A DNA stretch of 15,941 bases from Fusobacteriaceae bacterium. Its GTDB lineage: Bacteria; Fusobacteriota; Fusobacteriia; Fusobacteriales; Fusobacteriaceae. Under the pieces are notes generated by a model. That model was not told the origin of the DNA. It ran no database searches and was given only the letters and a program-made list of their open reading frames with translations. Location: positions 1-15,941 of the forward strand of contig JAFGUR010000088.1 of the NCBI GenBank assembly GCA_016938425.1. Reading direction: 5' to 3'. Positions 6,748-13,974 of this stretch are shown one piece after another. Position numbers and translations under genes: made by a program. The number at the start of each line of letters is the position of its first letter. Within the stretch, counting starts at the first letter, position 1.

Positions 6748-8874
6748 ATGTATTACTTAGTTCAGATTGATGAAAATGAAGGATTTTACACATACTTAGA
6801 TGTTAAGGGACAATATAGTGTGGGAGACCAAGTAATTGTAAACTTCTGTGGTAGGAATAAAATAGGGCTTTTAGTAGCTCAAGATGAAAGAACAGAATTT
6901 GAATTTGAAATTAAACCTATAACAGAAATTGCAGAGGGGCAAGTAAAAGTTTCAGAAAATCTGTTAAAGTTATTTTTTTGGATGACTGAGTATTATTTAT
7001 GTTCGTTTAGAGAAATATTTAACAGTTCTTTTCCAAAAAATTTGAAAGTAAAATATAAAAAAACTTGTAAAATTAATAAAGAATTTGAAGCAGAAACTTT
7101 TGAGGATAAAGAAATTTATGAGTATTTAACTAAAAAAACTGTTACATATACAACATTAACGAAGAATTTTAATAAAAAAATTATAGATAAGCACATTGCT
7201 AAAAAAAATATAATTGTGTTGAAAGAGCCTATTTTAAAAAATAAAATAGATAAAAAGATTGATGAGAAAGATTTGACAGAATTAAAAAAAATACATCTTA
7301 GTTCAAAGCAAGAAGAAATTAAAAATAAATTTTTAGAAACTACTAAAAGATTTTCACTTTTAAAAGGGGTTACAGGGTCAGGGAAAACGGAAATATATTT
7401 ATCAATAATTAAAAAAGCTTTAGAAAATGATGAAGGAGTAATATTTTTACTTCCGGAAATAGCTCTTACTCCTCAAATGATAGATAGATTTACAAAAATA
7501 TTAGGGGATAAAATAGCAATTCTTCATAGTAAGCTAACGGATATTCAAAGAGAAGAACAATGGATGTCTATTTATAATGGAGATAAAAATGTTGTTTTAG
7601 GAGTTAGAAGTGCAATATTTGCACCAGTAAAGAATTTGAAATATATTATTCTTGATGAAGAACACGAAAATTCATATAAACAGGATACCAATCCTATATA
7701 TGATGCAAGGTATGTGGCACTAAAAAGAGCAGAAATTGAAGATGCAAAGGTCCTCATGGGATCAGCTACTCCTTTAGTGGAAAGCTATTTTTATGCTAAA
7801 CAAGGTGTTTTTGAATTATTAGAGTTAAATGAAAGATATAATAATGCTTCGTTACCTAAGCTAAGACTTATCAATATGAAAGAAGAGACAGAAGGAGAAC
7901 TGAGTAAGACATTATTAGAAGATACAGCTAAGAAAATCAGAAAAAATGAACAAGTAATGTATCTATTAAATAGAAAAGGATATTCAACCTATATACAATG
8001 TAAAGATTGTGGAGAGGTAGAAGTTTGCCCTCATTGCTCGGTTTCTTTAAATTATTATAAAAGTGATAATAAATATAGATGTAATTATTGTGGTTATACA
8101 AAAAAATTTACTCCTAAATGTAGTAATTGTCAAAGTGAAAATTTAAGACTTTTAGGTCAAGGGACAGAAAAACTTGAGGATACAGTTATTCAAAAACTGG
8201 ATGGAATTAAAGTTTTAAGAGCAGATGGGCATACAGTAAAAAATAGAGATTCCTACGAGAGAATTTACTATGATTTTTTAAATAAAAAAGCCGATTTACT
8301 TTTGGGAACTCAAATGATTTCAAAAGGACTTCATTTTCCCAATGTAACATTAGTAGGGATTATAAATGCAGATACTATTTTACATTTCCCAGATTTTCGT
8401 TCAGCAGAAAAAACATTCCAGCTTGTTACACAAGCTTCGGGACGTGCAGGTAGAGGAGAACTGGAGGGAGAAGTTATAATTCAAACTTATAATCCAGACC
8501 ATTATGTTATAGATAAGATAATGAAGGAAGATTATGAAGGACTATATAAGATTGAGATAGAAAATAGAAAAATGTTATCCTATCCACCTTTTTCAAGGAT
8601 TATAAATATAGTCTTGTCATGTGAAGAAGAAGAACATTTAATAAAGAAAAGTAAAGATTTTTATAGTATAATTAAAACAGATACAGTTGAAATGTATGGG
8701 CCGATTCCTTGTGCTATTAGCAAAATAAAAAATAGATATAGATATCAAATATTTGTAAAAGGAACAAGGCAGAGTATAAAAATTTTTAAAAAAGATTTAA
8801 AAGAGAAGGTTAGAAAATTTAAAGATAAAAAAATGAGAATTATTGTGGACGTAGACCCAGTAAATTTGCTATAA
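6748..8874 (+). CDS. priA: Primosomal replication-restart helicase PriA
   Basis: Superfamily 2 3'-5' helicase that recognises stalled forks and D-loops and reloads the replisome. The 708 residues are a normal length. An N-terminal DNA-binding domain (about 1-110) precedes Walker A GVTGSGKTE (207-215), the DEEH box (303-306) with ENSYKQ, and a LMGSATP motif. The paired zinc clusters follow: four C-x2-C pairs between about residues 415 and 460 (CKDCG, CPHC, CNYCG, CSNC). Then come GQGTEKLED, GTQMISKGLHFPNVTLVG, and the QASGRAGRGE box. All catalytic and metal-binding residues are intact. The AAGGACAGG ribosome-binding site lies 16 nt after pabB. Confidence 0.97.
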   Translation: MYYLVQIDENEGFYTYLDVKGQYSVGDQVIVNFCGRNKIGLLVAQDERTEFEFEIKPITEIAEGQVKVSENLLKLFFWMTEYYLCSFREIFNSSFPKNLKVKYKKTCKINKEFEAETFEDKEIYEYLTKKTVTYTTLTKNFNKKIIDKHIAKKNIIVLKEPILKNKIDKKIDEKDLTELKKIHLSSKQEEIKNKFLETTKRFSLLKGVTGSGKTEIYLSIIKKALENDEGVIFLLPEIALTPQMIDRFTKILGDKIAILHSKLTDIQREEQWMSIYNGDKNVVLGVRSAIFAPVKNLKYIILDEEHENSYKQDTNPIYDARYVALKRAEIEDAKVLMGSATPLVESYFYAKQGVFELLELNERYNNASLPKLRLINMKEETEGELSKTLLEDTAKKIRKNEQVMYLLNRKGYSTYIQCKDCGEVEVCPHCSVSLNYYKSDNKYRCNYCGYTKKFTPKCSNCQSENLRLLGQGTEKLEDTVIQKLDGIKVLRADGHTVKNRDSYERIYYDFLNKKADLLLGTQMISKGLHFPNVTLVGIINADTILHFPDFRSAEKTFQLVTQASGRAGRGELEGEVIIQTYNPDHYVIDKIMKEDYEGLYKIEIENRKMLSYPPFSRIINIVLSCEEEEHLIKKSKDFYSIIKTDTVEMYGPIPCAISKIKNRYRYQIFVKGTRQSIKIFKKDLKEKVRKFKDKKMRIIVDVDPVNLL

Positions 8875-8886
8875 GAGGAGGAAAAA

Positions 8887-9399
8887 ATGATTTTAAAAAT
8901 AAGAAAGTATGGAGATAAAGTGCTTAGAGAAATGTCAACTCCAGTAGAAAAAATAGATGAAGAAATTTTGAAAATATTAGATGATATGGTTGAGACAATG
9001 AAAAATGCTCAAGGAGTAGGCCTTGCAGCTCCTCAAGTTGGAATAAATAAGAATATGTTTGTTCTAGATGTAGGAGATGGAAAAATCAGAAAAATTGTAA
9101 ATCCTGAATTTATAGAGATTTCTAAGGAAGAAGTAGAAAATGAAGAAGGTTGTTTAAGTATACCTGGAATTTATAAAAAAGTTAGAAGAGCAGAAAGGGT
9201 AAAGCTTAAATATCTTAATGAAAAAGGTGAAGAAGTGGTAGAAGAAGGGACAGATCTCCTTGGAAGAGCCTTCCAACATGAATATGACCATTTAAAAGGA
9301 GAATTATTTGTTGATAAAATTTCTCCAGTGGCTAAAAGATTAGTTTCATCAAAACTATCTAAGCTTAAAAAAGAAACAGAAAAAGAGGGAGGAAATTAA
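8887..9399 (+). CDS. def: Peptide deformylase
   Basis: Metalloenzyme that removes the N-formyl group from nascent proteins. The 170 residues carry all three defining motifs: G43VGLAAPQVG52, E-E-G-C89-L-S (metal-binding Cys) and H131-E-Y-D-H135 (two metal-binding His and the catalytic Glu). Spacing and length match bacterial type 1 enzymes. The AGAGGAGG Shine-Dalgarno is strong. Its stop codon overlaps the fmt start by one base (TAATG), giving coupled synthesis of the two ends of the formylation cycle. Confidence 0.97.
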   Translation: MILKIRKYGDKVLREMSTPVEKIDEEILKILDDMVETMKNAQGVGLAAPQVGINKNMFVLDVGDGKIRKIVNPEFIEISKEEVENEEGCLSIPGIYKKVRRAERVKLKYLNEKGEEVVEEGTDLLGRAFQHEYDHLKGELFVDKISPVAKRLVSSKLSKLKKETEKEGGN

Positions 9400-10328
9400 T
9401 GAGAATTCTTTTTATGGGGACTCCTGAATTTGCTGTAAACTCTATAAAGGCATTAGATGGAAAGTATGAAATAATTGGAGTATTCACAAAGGTTGATAAG
9501 CCTAATCAAAGGGGCGGAAAGATAAAGTTTAGTCCAGTAAAAGAATATGCTTTAGAAAATAATATTCCTGTATATCAACCAAATAGTGTAAAAACAGAAG
9601 AAACTTTAAATTTGGTAAGAGGATTAAACCCTGATTTGATAGTAGTAGTAGCTTATGGTAAGATTTTGCCAAAAGAATTAATAAATATACCAAAATATGG
9701 TGTTATTAATGTACATTCATCTTTGCTTCCAAAATTTAGAGGGGCTGCTCCAATTCATGCAGCCATTATAAATGGAGAAGAAGAAAGTGGAGTAACAATC
9801 ATGTATATTGCAGAGGAATTAGATGCAGGAGATATGATTTTACAAGGGAAAACAAAAATTTTAGAAGAAGATAATTTGGGAACTTTACACGATAGATTAG
9901 CAGTTATTGGAGCAGAGACACTTTTAGAAGCAGTAGAACTTATTTTTAAAGGGGAAGCTCCAAGAATAGCTCAAAACCATAGTGAAGCTACATTTGTGAA
10001 ACCAATTCAAAAAGAAGAAACAAGAATTGATTGGACGAAAGATTCAAGAACTATTTTTAATTTTGTAAGAGGAATGAACCCTTTTCCTACATCATTTTCA
10101 ACATTTGAAGATAAGATTTTTAAGATATATTCAGTAGAAATTGTAGAAGAAAAATTTGATGGAGAATTTGGAGAAATAGTAGGATTTAAAAAAGGTAAAG
10201 GGCCTGTTGTAAAAACAGGAAATGGTAGTGTAATATTAACCTCAGTAAAACCTCAAGGGAAAAAATTATTAACAGGTAGTGATATAATAAATGGGAATTA
10301 TTTTAAATTGGGAAATAGATTAAACTAA
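9399..10328 (+). CDS. fmt: Methionyl-tRNA formyltransferase
   Basis: Transfers the formyl group of 10-formyl-THF to initiator Met-tRNA. The 309 residues have the N-terminal MRILFMGTPEFA start, KVDKPNQRGGK, a catalytic triad N104-x-H106...D142 within INVHSSLLPKFRGAAPIH and EELDAGDMI, and the C-terminal OB-like domain (FNFVRGMNPFP, then VKPQGKKLLTGSD). Length is typical. Translation is coupled to def by a one-base overlap, and the gene shares folate metabolism with pabB, pabC and folD in this window. Confidence 0.97.
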   Translation: MRILFMGTPEFAVNSIKALDGKYEIIGVFTKVDKPNQRGGKIKFSPVKEYALENNIPVYQPNSVKTEETLNLVRGLNPDLIVVVAYGKILPKELINIPKYGVINVHSSLLPKFRGAAPIHAAIINGEEESGVTIMYIAEELDAGDMILQGKTKILEEDNLGTLHDRLAVIGAETLLEAVELIFKGEAPRIAQNHSEATFVKPIQKEETRIDWTKDSRTIFNFVRGMNPFPTSFSTFEDKIFKIYSVEIVEEKFDGEFGEIVGFKKGKGPVVKTGNGSVILTSVKPQGKKLLTGSDIINGNYFKLGNRLN

Positions 10329-10348
10329 CTACAGGAGGATGGAATTCA

Positions 10349-10996
10349 ATGAAAAAAAAGGTAACAGAAGATATTTCGGTGAAAGTAATTGAAAGGCTTA
10401 CAAAATACTTAAGATGTTTAGAAAATTTGAACCAAGATGAATTTATATCATCAGATGATTTGGCAGCAAGAATGGGATTTACTCCTGCACAAATTAGAAA
10501 AGATTTATCAAATTTTGGTGATTTTGGAGTAAGAGGAAAAGGTTATCAAGTAAGAACTCTTCACTCTGATATAGAAAAAATATTAGGGGTACACAAAACA
10601 AATAATGTTATAATTATTGGATTGGGAAGACTTGGAAATGCTTTATTTGCAGAGCCAGAATTTACAAAAGAAAGTTTTAATGTTGTTGGGTTATTTGATA
10701 ACTCAGAAAGTAAAATTGGAACTGAAATAAACGGCTTAAAAATAAGAGATACAAAAGATATTCCATATTTTTTAGACACAAAAGAAGGTGTTGAAACAGC
10801 AATATTAGCAATTCCTAAAGTAGCTGCTCAAGAAATTGCGAATATACTTTTTAAACATGGAGTTAAAGCTATTTTAAATTTTGCACCTGTTCAACTTGAG
10901 TATGATAAAGATAAATATGTAGTCTCAAATATAGATTTGTATGCAAAGTTACAAGAGTTAAACTTTTGGAAAGAAAAAGTTACAAATAATAAATAA
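10349..10996 (+). CDS. rex: Redox-sensing transcriptional repressor Rex
   Basis: Dimeric repressor that senses the NADH/NAD+ ratio and derepresses fermentative and anaerobic respiratory genes when NADH rises. The 215 residues comprise an N-terminal winged helix (IERLTKYLRCLENL, then SSDDLAARMGFTPAQIRKDLSNFGDFGVRGKGY) and a C-terminal Rossmann domain with IIIGLGRLGNAL and a conserved VVGLFDN strand. The start has AGGAGG 10 nt upstream; an earlier ATG at 10339 is out of frame. Rex often marks anaerobic or facultative Gram-positive-like and fusobacterial genomes. No classic TTGTGA-n8-TCACAA Rex operator was seen in front of the operon. Confidence 0.95.
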   Translation: MKKKVTEDISVKVIERLTKYLRCLENLNQDEFISSDDLAARMGFTPAQIRKDLSNFGDFGVRGKGYQVRTLHSDIEKILGVHKTNNVIIIGLGRLGNALFAEPEFTKESFNVVGLFDNSESKIGTEINGLKIRDTKDIPYFLDTKEGVETAILAIPKVAAQEIANILFKHGVKAILNFAPVQLEYDKDKYVVSNIDLYAKLQELNFWKEKVTNNK

Positions 10997-10997
10997 T

Positions 10998-11027
10998 TTG
11001 ACTGAAACTAGACAAAGATTGTATAAT
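10998..11027 (+). promoter_or_regulatory. folD promoter
   Basis: TTGACT (10998-11003) and a perfect TATAAT (11022-11027) with an 18-nt spacer, starting 2 nt after the rex stop codon. It provides folD with transcription independent of the upstream operon. Confidence 0.7.
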
Positions 11028-11038
11028 ATCTTTGTCTA
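11009..11038. repeat. Perfect 11-bp inverted repeat flanking the folD -10 box
   Basis: TAGACAAAGAT (11009-11019) and ATCTTTGTCTA (11028-11038) are exact inverted copies separated by TGTATAAT, which contains the -10 hexamer. It could be an operator for a dimeric repressor, or the terminator hairpin of the rex operon. The tail after it (ATTTATT) is a poor U-tract, which makes a pure terminator less convincing. Confidence 0.6.
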
Positions 11039-11065
11039 ATTTATTATATAATAAGGAGTTGGGTA

Positions 11066-11920
11066 ATGAACAAAATAATTGACGGGAAAGAAACTGCAAA
11101 ACAAATTAGAACAGAAATAAAAGAAGAAGTTCTGGTTTTAAAAGAAAAATATGGGAAAGTACCTGGATTAGCAGTAGTAATTGTGGGAGAAGACCCTGCG
11201 TCAAAGGTATATGTAAATTCAAAAGTTAGAGCATGTGAAGAGCTTGGAATATATTCTGAGAAACATGTTATGAAGGCAGAAACAACGGAAATAGAATTAT
11301 TAGAATTAGTTGATAGCCTTAATAAAAATGAGAATATTCACGGGATATTGGTACAATTACCTTTACCAAAAGGATTAAATTCTAAACTTATAATTGATTC
11401 TATTGCCAAGGAAAAAGATGTTGATGGGTTCCATGCTGAAAATATTGGAAAAGTTTTGATAGGAGAAGAAGATACATTTAAATCTTGTACTCCCTATGGA
11501 GTAGTAGAGCTATTAAAAAGATATGAGCTTCCAATTAGTGGTCAAGATATTGTAATAGTAGGTAGAAGTAATATTGTAGGGAAACCTTTAGCAGCACTAC
11601 TTATAAATGAAAGTGCAACAGTTCAAGTTTGCCACAGTAGAACTAAAAATTTGGAAGAAAAAGTAAAACAAGCTGATATAGTTGTGGCAGCAGTTGGAAT
11701 AGCAAAATTTATAAAAGGTTCAATGATAAAAGATGGAGCAGTTGTTATTGATGTAGGGATTAATAGATTAGAAGATGGAACTCTTTGTGGAGATGTGGAT
11801 TATGAACAAGCTAAAGAGAAAGCTTCTTATATTACCCCAGTTCCTGGGGGAGTTGGACCAATGACAATAGCTATGCTTATGAAAAACACATTGATTTCCT
11901 TTGAAAGAACAATGAAATAG
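11066..11920 (+). CDS. folD: Bifunctional methylene-THF dehydrogenase / methenyl-THF cyclohydrolase
   Basis: Interconverts 5,10-methylene-THF and 10-formyl-THF, supplying formyl donor for Fmt and purine synthesis. The 284 residues have the active-site Y-V-N-S-K (catalytic Lys) within EDPASKVYVNSKVRACEELGI, GILVQLPLPK, KDVDGFHAENIGK, the NADP-binding VIVGRSNIVGKPLAALL, and the family signature PVPGGVGPMTIAMLM near the C terminus. Length is standard. AAGGAG lies upstream of the ATG. It forms its own unit between promoter 10998-11027 and the terminator at 11934. Confidence 0.97.
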   Translation: MNKIIDGKETAKQIRTEIKEEVLVLKEKYGKVPGLAVVIVGEDPASKVYVNSKVRACEELGIYSEKHVMKAETTEIELLELVDSLNKNENIHGILVQLPLPKGLNSKLIIDSIAKEKDVDGFHAENIGKVLIGEEDTFKSCTPYGVVELLKRYELPISGQDIVIVGRSNIVGKPLAALLINESATVQVCHSRTKNLEEKVKQADIVVAAVGIAKFIKGSMIKDGAVVIDVGINRLEDGTLCGDVDYEQAKEKASYITPVPGGVGPMTIAMLMKNTLISFERTMK

Positions 11921-11933
11921 ATGAAAATAAATT

Positions 11934-11957
11934 AAAAGTGCTTTTGCACTTTTTTTT
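11934..11957 (+). terminator. Intrinsic terminator after folD
   Basis: AAAAGTGC (11934-11941), TTTT loop, GCACTTTT (11946-11953) and a continuing T run. Confidence 0.85.
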
Positions 11958-12058
11958 AAAAGGAAATATTAGGAAGGAACGGTACATGCAGGATAGAGAA
12001 GATAAAGTTTTGGTGTATTTTAATTAAAAAATGAAAGAAGATAAAAGGAGAGTGGAGT

Positions 12059-13270
12059 ATGAGAAAATATTTTATTTTTAGTTTGTTGGTTATAGGGTTG
12101 CAAACAGTAGCAGCAGAATATTCTGTAAATTTAGGAATAGATCCATATAGAAGAACAACGGTAGATCCATTAGATGAATCAGCAAATATAGGATTGTCTT
12201 TGGGTGGAGAATCAGTTTGGGTTAAGGATAAACTAAAATATGGTCTAGGTTTAGAATTGAGAACACAAGCAGATAATGACAATAACTGGGAAAATTTCTA
12301 TAGTTACCCTATTTATGGAGTTCTGAAATACAATGTTTATAATGACTACTATGTTTTGGGAAGACTTGGTAGAGTAGTTAATGAGAAAACAGATATATCA
12401 GAAAAAGGTGGAAATTATTTTGCTTTTGGAGTAGGGAAAAGCTATGGAAATGTTGATGTAGAATTGGTGCATGAAGCATCTGAAACAATAAAAGAAGGTA
12501 GTGGTTCTAATTTAAAAGCACCTTTAGATTTATTTAAAGATGGAAATTTAGAAACTATTTCTTTAAAGGTTTCTTATGTATTTGGGCGTACAAAAGATGT
12601 AACAGGGCCAGAATTGTCTTTAGAATCTAAAGTACAGGGAGACGATGTTACTTGGACTTATGGAGTAAAAGAGAAAAAGGCTAAAATTACAGAGGCATAT
12701 TTAAATGGAAAAGCTGTGCCAGTTGAATCTGATGGAACTTATTTTGTAGAAAATCTACCAACAGGAAGATATACCCTTGAAGTAGTTGCAATTGATAAGG
12801 CAGGAAATAAAACAACTAAATCTAATTCAGTTATTTTAGTTGATAATAAAAGTGAAATTTCTAAAGAAGATTTAGAAAAATTTATAGCAGGAGAAAAATC
12901 TTTACCAATTATAGTTGGCTATGAAGTAAATGTTACAGATATGACAGATGCTCAAAAGAAAAGATTACAAGATGGTGTTTATGTACTTGATGGACTGAAA
13001 GGAACTTTATATGTAGTTGGATATACAGATGACACAGGAACTGATGAAATCAATTTAAAACTATCTAAAGAAAGAGCAGAAACAGTTTCAGATATGGTTA
13101 AGAAAGTAGTAAAAAATTCAGAGGATATAAAAATAGAAACAGTGGGAAGAGGAGAAACAAACTTTGTAGTTGCCAATGATTCTGAGGAGAATAGAAAATT
13201 AAATAGAAGAATAGAGTTTGAATTTAGAGCTGATAACGGGGAAGTTATAAAATCGGTAGAAGAGAAATAA
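12059..13270 (+). CDS. OmpA-family outer-membrane protein with Ig-like middle domain
   Basis: This 403-residue exported protein has a signal peptide (basic MRK, hydrophobic core, cleavage probably after TVAA around residue 19). About 160 residues of alternating aromatic, beta-barrel-like sequence follow, and the last ends in a phenylalanine-poor VSYVFGR strand. Next is an Ig/PKD-like module (about 180-265; TGRYTLEVVAIDKAGN) and a C-terminal OmpA peptidoglycan-binding domain. The latter shows YVVGYTDDTG, N-x-x-L-S-x-x-R-A, VGRGE and the terminal N-R-R-I-E-F signature that holds the diaminopimelate-binding Asp and Arg. It would tether the outer membrane to the wall. Its presence shows that the organism is diderm. 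AAAGGAG is 8 nt before the ATG. No strong promoter is evident between 11958 and 12058. Confidence 0.83.
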   Translation: MRKYFIFSLLVIGLQTVAAEYSVNLGIDPYRRTTVDPLDESANIGLSLGGESVWVKDKLKYGLGLELRTQADNDNNWENFYSYPIYGVLKYNVYNDYYVLGRLGRVVNEKTDISEKGGNYFAFGVGKSYGNVDVELVHEASETIKEGSGSNLKAPLDLFKDGNLETISLKVSYVFGRTKDVTGPELSLESKVQGDDVTWTYGVKEKKAKITEAYLNGKAVPVESDGTYFVENLPTGRYTLEVVAIDKAGNKTTKSNSVILVDNKSEISKEDLEKFIAGEKSLPIIVGYEVNVTDMTDAQKKRLQDGVYVLDGLKGTLYVVGYTDDTGTDEINLKLSKERAETVSDMVKKVVKNSEDIKIETVGRGETNFVVANDSEENRKLNRRIEFEFRADNGEVIKSVEEK

Positions 13271-13284
13271 GGGATTAATTTAAA

Positions 13285-13337
13285 AAAGGGATATTATTTA
13301 CAAAATTTTGTAAATAAAGTCCCTTTAATGTTTTTTT
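13285..13337 (+). terminator. Long-stem terminator after the OmpA-family gene
   Basis: AAAGGGA (13285-13291) pairs with TCCCTTT (13320-13326), enclosing an 11-bp perfect inverted repeat TATTTACAAAA/TTTTGTAAATA (13295-13316). Seven T residues follow at 13331-13337. Confidence 0.75.
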
Positions 13338-13656
13338 GAATTTAAAATAAGGGTCTCTATAGTCTGATTATTAAATTATTGATATTTAAAAGGAATTGGT
13401 GTTAAAATTATAAAAATATATATAGTAATTATTTAATTAGTGATTAGAAATTAGTAATGAAACCCAATTTTTAACCACAAGATAAACACGCGATTACAAA
13501 GATATAATTCTGTGTAAACTATAGTAGTTAAAGAAAAAAGCCTTTAATTTTTAATTTAAAAAAAGTAGAAATAGAATTATTGCGTAAACCTACCTATGCG
13601 AACGCAGAGATTTATGAATGGTAGGTTTGTATAGGATAAATATTTTTAAAAAAGAT
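13338..13656 (+). other. Non-coding AT-rich region with a 9-bp hairpin, upstream of the flagellin promoters
   Basis: No credible coding frame is present. The clearest structure is AAACCTACC (13586-13594) pairing exactly with GGTAGGTTT (13620-13628); inside its loop TGC-GAAC-GCA (13597-13606) can form a small second hairpin. A wider possible closing helix is TTTAAC/GTTAAA around 13471-13532. A weak TTGGTG-N17-TATATA (13396-13424) could be a promoter. I do not recognise an RNA family. It may be part of a longer flagellin leader or an independent structured RNA. Confidence 0.35.
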
Positions 13657-13683
13657 TAAAGTTTCAAAAAACAATACCGATAA
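13657..13683 (+). promoter_or_regulatory. Sigma-28 (flagellar) promoter P1
   Basis: TAAA (13657-13660), exactly 15 nt, then ACCGATAA (13676-13683). This matches the flagellar sigma factor consensus TAAA-N15-GCCGATAA at all four -35 positions and seven of eight -10 positions. Confidence 0.75.
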
Positions 13684-13736
13684 ATTAATTATAGCGAAAC
13701 AGAAAGTTTAACCTAAAAAAATTATTAAAAAAAAGT

Positions 13737-13763
13737 TAAGGTTTTCTTAAAAAGTATCGATAA
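13737..13763 (+). promoter_or_regulatory. Sigma-28 (flagellar) promoter P2, weaker match
   Basis: TAAG (13737-13740), 15-nt spacer, ATCGATAA (13756-13763). Three of four -35 and six of eight -10 positions match. It lies directly before RNA unit A. Confidence 0.6.
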
Positions 13764-13769
13764 TTAACT

Positions 13770-13917
13770 TGTAAGATAAATAAAGCAGTAAAGCTTCAAA
13801 AATCATTTGGCAAGGAGGCTAAATTTTAAGACTAAAGGAGTGGTCAACAGATAAAAGATGTATTTACTTATCTTTTCTGAAGATAGCTACTTTAGCATTA
13901 GAGACTAGTCCTAATGC
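13770..13917 (+). ncRNA. Structured RNA unit A with ANGGA-loop hairpins (putative CsrA-binding)
   Basis: Starting shortly after P2, the RNA folds into a series of local hairpins. H1 is AAGC-AGTAAA-GCTT (13783-13796). H2 is a 7-bp stem ATTTGGC/GCTAAAT (one G-U pair) with hexaloop AAGGAG (13805-13824). H3 is GACTA/TGGTC with hexaloop AAGGAG (13830-13845). Next is an AT-rich hairpin AAAAGAT/ATCTTTT (about 13853-13876), and H5 is GCATTAG/CTAATGC (13895-13917) with a palindromic GACTAGTC in its loop. ANGGA in hairpin loops is the recognised binding signature of the translational regulator CsrA/RsmA. No U-rich terminator follows, so this RNA probably continues into unit B. H1 to H3 recur in unit B with different stems but like loops. 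The ends are estimated. Confidence 0.55.
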
Positions 13918-13941
13918 CGATGGGTGTTACAAAAATAAAAT

Positions 13942-13968
13942 TAAAGTTTTAAAAAAAGATGACGATAA
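13942..13968 (+). promoter_or_regulatory. Sigma-28 (flagellar) promoter P3
   Basis: TAAA (13942-13945), 15-nt spacer, GACGATAA (13961-13968). All four -35 and seven of eight -10 positions match the flagellar consensus. The predicted start, near 13975, coincides with the first hairpin of RNA unit B. Confidence 0.75.
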
Positions 13969-13974
13969 TAAAAT

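Noticed and set aside
11956..12282. 108-residue minus-strand frame near the OmpA-family gene
   Set aside because: Antisense to the signal peptide and barrel region, and it starts inside coding sequence; no motifs.
13441..13920. Possible c-di-GMP-I (GEMM) riboswitch, suggested by GCGTAAACC, ACGCAGAG and TGCCGATGG fragments
   Set aside because: The fragments are too far apart or in the wrong order, and the required P2 GAAA tetraloop helix and receptor helix cannot be drawn.
13801..13930. Group I intron near flagellin, as known in some bacilli
   Set aside because: No P3-P7 catalytic core or split flagellin exon is present; the hairpins are short and local.
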